Position numbers and translations under genes: made by a program. The notes beneath the pieces are model-generated. The model worked only from the letters and a program-made list of their open reading frames with translations. It did not search any database and was not told the DNA's origin. From assembly GCA_021807965.1 (NCBI GenBank), contig JAKBCI010000128.1:1-5676 (forward strand): a stretch of 5,676 nucleotides of DNA. The letters run 5' to 3'. This DNA comes from Actinomycetes bacterium. Lineage in GTDB: Bacteria; Actinomycetota; Acidimicrobiia; Acidimicrobiales; RAAP-2. Every line of letters begins with the position of its first letter. The stretch's first letter is position 1. Below, piece after piece: positions 1 to 4,714 of the stretch.

Positions 1-230
1 TGGGCATCGCGAACCACGACGACGCGCCGCTCGCCGAGCATGGCCGGCGTGTAGAGGGCGTCGAGGAGCCGACCGACGAGCGACTCGCCCGCCGTGGCGT
101 CGCGCGCCGTGAAATCCTCGAGCGCGGCCGCCGCGTCCAGCCCACCCAACTCGGCGGCGACGACGCCGCGCACGGCATCGTAGACCATCGTGGCGTCGGA
201 ACCAACGACGCAGAGCGATGAGCGGGTCAC
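1..230 (-). CDS. holA: DNA polymerase III delta subunit, N-terminal part (cut by window edge)
   Basis: The first 76 codons of a gene that runs off the left edge. The delta subunit is part of the clamp loader that opens and places the sliding clamp during replication. The visible part has a short hydrophobic strand near the start (SLCVVGSD, residues 4-11), a helix, an acidic stretch ending in EDF, then TPAMLGERRVVVVRDA (residues 61-76). This last stretch resembles the segment of HolA N-terminal domains where a helix ending in TPPF or SLF is followed by an RRVVVV strand. The start is GTG at 230, chosen because it overlaps the TGA stop of the upstream gene (GTGA) and has a strong Shine-Dalgarno just ahead. 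The Walker-type and C-terminal regions lie outside the window, so the call rests on the N-terminal pattern alone. Another AAA-type or clamp-loader-like protein cannot be excluded. Confidence 0.66.
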   Translation of the reverse strand, partial: MTRSSLCVVGSDATMVYDAVRGVVAAELGGLDAAAALEDFTARDATAGESLVGRLLDALYTPAMLGERRVVVVRDA

Positions 231-1084
231 CCCTCCTCCAACACTCGAGCCAGGGCGTCGCGCACGCGCACACTGCCCGCCACGTCGTGGACTCGGACGA
301 TCCGGCACCCGGCGCTGATGCCGACGGCTGCGGCCGCCAATGACGCGTTGCGACGGTCGTTAACCGAGAGATTCAGCAGATCCCCGAGAAACGTCTTGTT
401 CGACGCCGAGAGCAGCAACGGGGAATCGAGCTCGGCGAGTTGGGCGGAGTCCCGTAGGAGTTGGAGCGAATGCGCTGCCGTTTTGCCCAGATCCAGGCCG
501 GCATCGAGCACGATCCGGCGGCGATCGATCCCTGCGGCGATGGCCCAACTACGCCGTTCTACGAGATAATCGCGAACGGTTTCGGTGACGTTGACGTAAT
601 GGGGCGCCGGATCAGCGACGCGGGGTCGTAGGCGAATGTGGGTCGCGACCACGGTCGCGCCGAACTTGGCCGCGGCGGGCAGGTACTCGGGATCAGCGAA
701 ACCACTGATGTCGTTGCCGACGACCGCCCCCTCGTCGAAGCAAGCAGCCGCCACCGAGGCGCGCCACGTGTCAACACTGATGGGAATATCAAAACGGCGA
801 CGCAGCTCGGCGACCACCGGCACCACCCGGTCCAGTTCCTGCGCCTCGCTCACCTCGTCACCCGGACCCGCCTTCACGCCCCCCACGTCGAGGAGGTCGG
901 CCCCTTCAGCGACGAGGCGGTCGGCGCGCTCGAGCAACGAGTCGAGCGCCAACGTCGCGGCCGGCGCGTAGAACGAGTCGGGTGTGCGATTGAGTACGCC
1001 CATCACCAGCGCGCGGGCCGTGAGGTCGTAGGTACGCGAGCCCAACGCGACTTCTATGGTCCGCGCGGGCTGGAACCGACGCAC
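227..1084 (-). CDS. folP: Dihydropteroate synthase homologue, FolP2-like
   Basis: A 285-aa pterin-binding TIM barrel of normal DHPS length. True DHPS joins p-aminobenzoate to hydroxymethyl-dihydropterin diphosphate in folate synthesis. DHPS landmarks appear in order: MGVLNRTPDSF (28-38), GADLLDVGG (61-69), SVDT (103-106), ND (124-125), LDAGLDLGKT (193-202), SNK (228-230) and RVHD (264-267). The second loop, normally GGESTRPG, reads GGVKAGPG (68-75), so the Ser-Thr-Arg that contacts p-aminobenzoate is missing; SRK is SNK. The same VKAGPG loop occurs in mycobacterial FolP2, a paralogue reported to lack DHPS activity, so a different or lost activity is plausible. The start is GTG at 1084, two bases after the cnoX stop, with no clear Shine-Dalgarno, suggesting translational coupling. 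The alternative ATG at residue 28 would remove the first barrel strands. The family is certain; the substrate is not. Confidence 0.88.
   Translation of the reverse strand: MRRFQPARTIEVALGSRTYDLTARALVMGVLNRTPDSFYAPAATLALDSLLERADRLVAEGADLLDVGGVKAGPGDEVSEAQELDRVVPVVAELRRRFDIPISVDTWRASVAAACFDEGAVVGNDISGFADPEYLPAAAKFGATVVATHIRLRPRVADPAPHYVNVTETVRDYLVERRSWAIAAGIDRRRIVLDAGLDLGKTAAHSLQLLRDSAQLAELDSPLLLSASNKTFLGDLLNLSVNDRRNASLAAAAVGISAGCRIVRVHDVAGSVRVRDALARVLEEG
231..239 (-). promoter_or_regulatory. Shine-Dalgarno site for the holA start
   Basis: Read on the minus strand, GGAGGAGGG ends directly before the GTG at 230. It is the strongest ribosome binding site in the window, and it lies inside the last codons of the preceding gene, where it encodes its C-terminal Glu-Glu-Gly. 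It fixes the holA start at 230 and suggests that holA is translated efficiently by re-initiation or independent ribosome loading within a shared mRNA. Confidence 0.65.
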
Positions 1085-1086
1085 TA

Positions 1087-1791
1087 TTAGTACAGTCGGC
1101 TGGCCAGGCGGCGGCGGAACGTGACGTAGCGGGGATCGTCCGGCCCGAGCGCATCGAGAAACACGAGCAGGCTCTCACGCGCCTGCGCACTGCTGGCCGA
1201 CTGCTCGAGGAGGTGTTCGAGCGTAAGATCGACGTCGCCGTCCAATCGAACGCCGTCTCGCCCGAGTCGTACCCGGGCGAGTATCGTCTTCACCGCCACC
1301 GAGGACGCCAGCGGAGCCAGGACGGCTTCGGCCTCGTCGAAACGGCTCTGCGAATTGAGCAACGCACCCAACGCGGCGGCCGCCTCGACGTTGACGGGGT
1401 CCAGCTCCAGTGCCTGACGCAACGACGCCTCGTCGCCAGCGGCAATGAGCCGATCAAGGGGTGACGCGCCAGGAACGAGCTTGGCGACCCATTCACGAAC
1501 GGCGTGCTCGGGGAGCGCCCCAACGAATGAGTCCACGACCTCGCCGCTCTTGAACGCGAAGACCGAGGGAATCGACTGCACCGAGAATGCCTGAGCCACG
1601 CGGGGATTCGCGTCGACGTCGACCTTAACGAGGTCAACCAGACCGTTGGTCTCGCCGATGACCTTCTCAAGGATCGGCGTCAACATCCGGCACGGACCGC
1701 ACCACGCCGCCCACAGGTCGACGACCACCGGCACCGTCTTGGAGCGCTCCAGCACCGCGGTGCTAAACGTGGCGTCAGTTACGTCGGTCAC
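1087..1791 (-). CDS. cnoX: Thioredoxin-TPR co-chaperone, CnoX/YbbN family
   Basis: A 234-aa cytoplasmic protein with two parts. Residues 1-107 form a thioredoxin domain with a complete WCGPC active site (30-34) and cis-proline in SIPS (Pro75). Residues 108-234 form a helical TPR-like region: a repeat around LRQALELDPVNVEAAAALGALL, then the ending FRRRLASRLY typical of the family. In studied members, CnoX protects substrates from oxidative aggregation and hands them to GroEL or DnaK. E. coli CnoX lacks the first cysteine of the pair; this protein keeps both, so it should be redox active, as in other bacteria with WCGPC forms. It is somewhat shorter than E. coli CnoX (about 284 aa). The start is GTG at 1791, with a weak GGGA upstream and a candidate leaderless promoter. 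The gene follows a paralogous thioredoxin gene by 43 bp and is followed closely by folP. Confidence 0.88.
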   Translation of the reverse strand: MTDVTDATFSTAVLERSKTVPVVVDLWAAWCGPCRMLTPILEKVIGETNGLVDLVKVDVDANPRVAQAFSVQSIPSVFAFKSGEVVDSFVGALPEHAVREWVAKLVPGASPLDRLIAAGDEASLRQALELDPVNVEAAAALGALLNSQSRFDEAEAVLAPLASSVAVKTILARVRLGRDGVRLDGDVDLTLEHLLEQSASSAQARESLLVFLDALGPDDPRYVTFRRRLASRLY

Positions 1792-1803
1792 GTTCCCACT
1801 CTA
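1471..1803 (-). repeat. Tandem duplication, copy 1 (thioredoxin part of cnoX plus -10 box)
   Basis: This segment matches 1838-2170 at a constant 367-bp offset. It covers the 107-codon thioredoxin domain of cnoX and the candidate -10 box ahead of it. The encoded proteins are about 71% identical by hand count without gaps. At DNA level the longest identical run I found is 23 bases, 1700-1722 against 2067-2089, over the active-site codons. The divergence shows an old duplication and not a recent or assembly repeat. Confidence 0.75.
1798..1803 (-). promoter_or_regulatory. Candidate -10 box for cnoX (leaderless)
   Basis: On the minus strand TAGAGT fits the actinobacterial sigma-A type -10 pattern TANNNT and lies 6 bases before the GTG at 1791. 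Initiation would then fall at or next to the start codon, giving a leaderless or near-leaderless mRNA. The matching box ahead of the upstream thioredoxin gene sits exactly 367 bp away, the same offset as the two start codons. No convincing -35 is visible, and a six-base motif alone is weak evidence. Confidence 0.38.
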
Positions 1804-1834
1804 CCGGGACCCCATTTCGCCGTCGGCCGGTGTC

Positions 1835-2158
1835 CTAGCGCTGGAGCTTGGCCACGAACTTTCGCACGGCTCGCTCGCTGCGCGCCCCCACGAACGAGTC
1901 GACCACCTGACCATCGCGAAAGGCGAAGACCGACGGAATCGACTGAACGCCAAAGGCCTGGGCGGTCCGGGGATTCTTGTCGACGTCGACCGCGATCAGT
2001 TCGACGGCGCCGTGGCTGGCGGCGACGACCTTCTCCAAAACGGGCGTCAACGTGCGGCACGGGCCACACCACGCCGCCCACAGGTCGACCACCACGGGAA
2101 GTTCCGAGGACCGCTCCAGCACCTTGGTTCGAAACGTGGCGTCGGTCGCGTCGTTCAC
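1835..2158 (-). CDS. trxA: Thioredoxin, single domain (CnoX-like paralogue without TPR part)
   Basis: A 107-aa thioredoxin with the full active site WCGPC (30-34) and the cis-proline motif SIPS (Pro75); it likely acts as a cytoplasmic disulfide reductase. It is unusually close to the thioredoxin domain of the next gene: about 76 of 107 residues match, with no gap, including VTDATF/ATDATF near the start and VVDSFVGA near the end. The DATF, VLERS and VVDLWAAWCGPCR pattern is more like actinobacterial CnoX proteins than generic TrxA, so it is probably a shortened CnoX copy whose partner specificity could differ. It stops (TAG) just after the last thioredoxin helix, and the 43-bp gap downstream holds no recognisable TPR remnant. 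The start is GTG at 2158; the only candidate signal upstream is a TAGACT -10 box, with no Shine-Dalgarno. It is the first gene of the leftward block. Another TrxA elsewhere in the genome is likely. Confidence 0.9.
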   Translation of the reverse strand: MNDATDATFRTKVLERSSELPVVVDLWAAWCGPCRTLTPVLEKVVAASHGAVELIAVDVDKNPRTAQAFGVQSIPSVFAFRDGQVVDSFVGARSERAVRKFVAKLQR

Positions 2159-2170
2159 GCCGCCAGTCTA
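1838..2170 (-). repeat. Tandem duplication, copy 2 (single-domain thioredoxin plus -10 box)
   Basis: Partner of 1471-1803 at an offset of 367 bp, covering nearly the whole thioredoxin gene and its candidate -10 box. Similarity stops at the end of the thioredoxin fold: copy 1 continues into a TPR region, while this copy reaches a stop codon after two more residues. Confidence 0.75.
2165..2170 (-). promoter_or_regulatory. Candidate -10 box for the thioredoxin gene (leaderless)
   Basis: On the minus strand TAGACT (TANNNT pattern) lies 6 bases before the GTG at 2158, with the sequence GGCGGC between. There is no Shine-Dalgarno, so a leaderless transcript is the simplest reading. It is the leftward half of a divergent promoter region of only 62 bp. 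The -35 side is not recognisable. Confidence 0.45.
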
Positions 2171-2206
2171 CCGACGACGCGAATCTGAACCACCGCGAAG
2201 CACTGT

Positions 2207-2212
2207 TATCCT
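2207..2212 (+). promoter_or_regulatory. Candidate -10 box for the kinase-like gene (leaderless)
   Basis: TATCCT fits TANNNT and ends 8 bases before the ATG at 2221, placing the expected transcription start at or beside the ATG. A weak -35-like CTGAAC lies at 2185-2190 with 16 bases between. There is no Shine-Dalgarno ahead of the ATG. The box faces away from the thioredoxin promoter, so 2159-2220 holds two divergent promoters and little else. Confidence 0.45.
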
Positions 2213-2220
2213 CACCGGCT

Positions 2221-3255
2221 ATGGAGACGATTGCCGGCATCGAGGTAGAACCGGTGACGGCGTGGCTCGTTCGTCACGTCGATCTCGTGGCGCCACTTCA
2301 CTTCGAACTCATCGCGGGTGGCCGATCCAACCTCACGTACCGCGTGACCGACGCAACGGGACGATCCGTCGCACTTCGTCGACCGCCGGTGAGCCACGTC
2401 CTGCCAACGGCGCACGACATGGTTCGCGAGCACACCGTCATCGCGGCGTTGGCACCGCTCGGCGTGCCCGTCGCCCACCCGCTCGGCCTGTGCACAGACG
2501 AATCGACTACCGACCGCCCGTTCTACGTCATGGAGTTTGTCGACGGTGCGATCTTGCGTAACCGCGACCAAGCCGAGCTCGCCTTCGACGAGTCGGTGCG
2601 CGCCACTATTGGTGATCACCTCGCGCAGACCCTGGCGCGCCTGCACGACGTCGACGTGGATCGAGCCGGACTCGCCGACCTCGCTCGACACGACGGCTAC
2701 ATCGAACGACAACTGCGCCGATGGCGTACACAGTACGAGCAAACCCGCGTCGACGGTGTCGACGACCACGGGGCGATTGAAGCGATTGGCGAGCGCCTCG
2801 CGCGCAACATCCCTCGTCAGCAGCGAACGTCCGTGGTTCACGGCGACTATCGACTTGACAACACGGTCCTGGACGAGAAGGGCGACGTGTTGGCGATTCT
2901 GGACTGGGAGATCTGCACGTTGGGCGATCCGCTGGCCGACCTCGGCATTCTGCTCGTCTACTGGGCCGAGCCGCACGACGAGACGGTAGCGCTGTTGGGC
3001 GCTGCGCCCACGTCGGCGCCGGGCTTCGCCTCGCGCGCCGACGTGCTCGAGTCCTACGCCCGCCACTCGAACCTCGACCTCAGCGACGTCACGTACTACC
3101 AAGCCTTCGGCTACTGGAAGCTGGCCTGCATCTTGCAAGGCGTGTACGCCCGCTACCAGGCGGGCGCTACCGCCGGAGACCAGGGCAGCGTGCTCGACTT
3201 TCCGACGCATATCACTACATTGGCAACCCTGGCCGGCCGCACCCTGGAGACGTGA
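2221..3255 (+). CDS. Phosphotransferase family protein (APH/ACAD10-type kinase fold)
   Basis: A 344-aa soluble protein of the aminoglycoside phosphotransferase-like family, close to the kinase domain of ACAD10/ACAD11. Visible motifs are the nucleotide loop GGRSNLTYRV (33-42), LRRPP (52-56) where kinases normally place a lysine strand, a helix-C glutamate candidate in VREH (Glu70), the hinge FYVMEFVDG (101-109), the catalytic loop HGDYRLDN (207-214, Asp209 and Asn214), the metal-binding LDWE (Asp228) and LGDPLADLG (234-242). Despite the name, this subgroup is not tied to antibiotic resistance. Known relatives (ACAD10/11, Pseudomonas LvaA) phosphorylate 4-hydroxyacyl-CoA during 4-hydroxy-acid breakdown, so an acyl-CoA or hydroxy-acid substrate is a reasonable inference. 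No acyl-CoA dehydrogenase gene is visible nearby to support it. The ATG at 2221 follows a candidate leaderless promoter. The stop overlaps the next gene's start. Confidence 0.87.
   Translation: METIAGIEVEPVTAWLVRHVDLVAPLHFELIAGGRSNLTYRVTDATGRSVALRRPPVSHVLPTAHDMVREHTVIAALAPLGVPVAHPLGLCTDESTTDRPFYVMEFVDGAILRNRDQAELAFDESVRATIGDHLAQTLARLHDVDVDRAGLADLARHDGYIERQLRRWRTQYEQTRVDGVDDHGAIEAIGERLARNIPRQQRTSVVHGDYRLDNTVLDEKGDVLAILDWEICTLGDPLADLGILLVYWAEPHDETVALLGAAPTSAPGFASRADVLESYARHSNLDLSDVTYYQAFGYWKLACILQGVYARYQAGATAGDQGSVLDFPTHITTLATLAGRTLET
3246..3250 (+). promoter_or_regulatory. Shine-Dalgarno site deciding the PAC2 gene start
   Basis: GGAGA inside the last codons of the kinase-like gene lies 4 bases before the ATG at 3255 but only 1 base before the in-frame GTG at 3252. 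The spacing favours ATG at 3255, which overlaps the upstream TGA by one base (TGATG). Confidence 0.5.
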
Positions 3256-4130
3256 TGGACGACGAAATCTACGACCGCATCATTTACCTCGCGGACCCCC
3301 CGCTCAACGAGCCGGTGTTGGTAATCGGACTCGAGGGTTGGATTGACGCCGGACTCGGCGCCGCGACCGCCATGTCAACGCTCCTGTCGACCATCCAGAC
3401 CGACGTGTTGGCCACCTTGGATACCGAGTACTTCATCGATCAACGCGCCCGTCGACCGGTCGCGAGAATCGTCGACGGGGTAACAACTGAGCTGACCTGG
3501 CCCGAGATCCAGCTGCGCTACGGCCGCGACGGTGACGGGGCCGACGTACTCTTCCTCGTCGGACCGGAGCCGGACTTCCACTGGAGCGATTTTGTCGACG
3601 TGGTAGCCGACGCCGCTGGGCGCTTCGACGTCCGCCTGACCGTGGGACTCGGCGCCTTCCCCGCGCCCACGCCCCACACGAGGCCGATTCGCGTCATCGG
3701 GACGGCCCCGGCCCAGAGCGCACACCTGCTGACCGTGGTCGGGACGATGGGTGGCGAAATCGAAGTACCCGCTGGAATTTCGGCCGCGCTCGAGCTCGGA
3801 TTCGCCGACGTCGACATGGACGTCGTGACCCTGTGGGCTCGCGTGCCTCACTACGTCGCGTCGATGGCGTACCCACAGGCTGCGGCGGCGCTCATCGACG
3901 GCGTCGCGCGAGTCAGCGGACTCACGTTAGACGCTGGCGATCTGCGTCGGTCAGCCGACGAAACCCGTCAACGGGTTGATGACTTGATAACGAACAACCC
4001 TGATCACCGCACGATGGTGAAGCAACTCGAAGAGGCCATCGACGCGGACGAAGCGCCCGCTGAAGACCTCCCGAGCGCCGAGGAACTCGCTGCCGAACTC
4101 GAGCGATTCCTACGCGGCGAGGCCGACTAG
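3255..4130 (+). CDS. PAC2-family protein (proteasome assembly chaperone-like)
   Basis: A 291-aa soluble protein of the PAC2 family, common in actinobacteria and named after eukaryotic proteasome assembly chaperones. Its bacterial role is not established. Family features are LVIGLEGWIDAG (22-33) after the first strand, RRP (66-68), LVGPEPDFHWSDF (101-113), GLGAFPAPTPHTRP (131-144), TLWARVPHYV (192-201) and a following alanine-rich helix. The C-terminal tail is helical and acidic (about 255-285), with a run rich in Glu and Ala suggesting a coiled or flexible extension. No signal peptide or membrane segment is seen. Translation is probably coupled to the kinase-like gene upstream (TGATG). An alternative in-frame GTG at 3252 would add one residue. 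The gene ends in a TAG that overlaps the stop of the convergent metallopeptidase gene. Many actinobacteria carry a 20S proteasome, but no proteasome gene is visible here, so a link is only inference. Confidence 0.87.
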   Translation: MDDEIYDRIIYLADPPLNEPVLVIGLEGWIDAGLGAATAMSTLLSTIQTDVLATLDTEYFIDQRARRPVARIVDGVTTELTWPEIQLRYGRDGDGADVLFLVGPEPDFHWSDFVDVVADAAGRFDVRLTVGLGAFPAPTPHTRPIRVIGTAPAQSAHLLTVVGTMGGEIEVPAGISAALELGFADVDMDVVTLWARVPHYVASMAYPQAAAALIDGVARVSGLTLDAGDLRRSADETRQRVDDLITNNPDHRTMVKQLEEAIDADEAPAEDLPSAEELAAELERFLRGEAD

Positions 4131-4133
4131 TCG
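4124..4133. repeat. 10-bp perfect palindrome over two convergent stop codons
   Basis: CGACTAGTCG is its own reverse complement. Its central CTAG supplies the TAG stop of the PAC2 gene on the plus strand (4128-4130) and the TAG stop of the metallopeptidase gene on the minus strand (4129-4127). It does not extend beyond ten bases, has no loop and no T tract, and so is not a convincing terminator. Confidence 0.6.
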
Positions 4134-4714
4134 ACTGAGGAATCGACCACGCCCGTCTCCACGGCGAGCCCAAGACCCAACGCGAAACCTTCGAGAAAAA
4201 TGGACGCATCGCGCTGGCGCGGATGACGATTGGCAATCTCGTGAAAGGCCGCCGAGTGGTCGATCTCGTGGAGGTGGGCCAGCTCGTGCACGAGCACGGC
4301 GTCAATCACCCACTCGGGACACTGACGCAAGCGACTCGACACCCTGATCTCGCGCGTCGCGGGCGAGCACGACGCCCATCGCGCCCGCTGATTGGAGACC
4401 CAGCGAACCAATGACGGCGCCACGCCGTCGGCGTAGAGAGCCGATAGGGACCGACATCGCTCTTCGAGCGCGGCATCACCGGCGGCATTTTGGGGACGGT
4501 GACGCACGACGCGTTCGACCAATGCGTCGACGAAGGCGTCGCGCTCGCGGCCCCGTAGTCGCGCCGGGATCTGCACGATTACGCGGCTCCCCGACCAGTG
4601 GGCAGCTCCGGTCTTGGTTCGTCGAGGGGATGCGTGAATCTCAACCTCGGGACGATCGAAGCGAGGCGGTTGCACGACGACGGTCGCTCGCGACGCGGAC
4701 GTGGCCACCATCAC
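4127..4714 (-). CDS. YgjP-like zinc metallopeptidase (DUF45/M48-related)
   Basis: A 195-aa soluble protein with the zinc motif [11 protein letters not shown] (143-153): His143, Glu144 and His147 form HExxH, and His153 is the third likely ligand. It is preceded by the family signature RWASCS (112-117), normally RWGSC, and a predicted strand REIRVSSRL (121-129). Similar proteins are annotated as YgjP-like or M48-family peptidases. Their substrates are mostly unknown, and relatives of this fold include SprT-type and WLM proteases. No signal peptide or membrane segment is present, so it should be cytoplasmic. The start is either GTG at 4714, overlapping the leuS TGA as GTGA, or ATG at 4711 (TGATG); no Shine-Dalgarno is seen, which points to coupling with leuS. 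The gene converges on the PAC2 gene with a 4-bp overlap, leaving no intergenic terminator. Confidence 0.85.
   Translation of the reverse strand: MMVATSASRATVVVQPPRFDRPEVEIHASPRRTKTGAAHWSGSRVIVQIPARLRGRERDAFVDALVERVVRHRPQNAAGDAALEERCRSLSALYADGVAPSLVRWVSNQRARWASCSPATREIRVSSRLRQCPEWVIDAVLVHELAHLHEIDHSAAFHEIANRHPRQRDASIFLEGFALGLGLAVETGVVDSSVD

Noticed and set aside
638..1090. Plus-strand open frame of 150 codons opposite the DHPS homologue
   Set aside because: It is a shadow of the minus-strand gene, Arg- and His-rich, with no motif or convincing start signal.
1792..1834. Possible terminator or TPR remnant between the two thioredoxin genes
   Set aside because: Only a short GGGGTCCC-type self-complement is present, with no stem-loop followed by T residues. 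Translation of the gap shows no TPR-like sequence.
1788..2240. Minus-strand open frame of 150 codons across the single-domain thioredoxin gene
   Set aside because: It is out of frame with a clear WCGPC thioredoxin and Arg/Gly-rich, and it crosses the divergent promoter region.
2212..3210. Long open frame of 332 codons on the minus strand opposite the kinase-like gene
   Set aside because: It lies wholly antisense to a gene with clear kinase motifs. Its translation is rich in Arg, Val and Ala with no recognisable domain. Such frames are expected in GC-rich DNA.
2221..3255. Kinase-like gene as an antibiotic resistance gene
   Set aside because: The aminoglycoside phosphotransferase name comes from the shared fold. 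The LDWE and LGDPLADLG motifs and the LRRPP strand match the ACAD10-type subgroup, and the context is chromosomal housekeeping with no mobile element.
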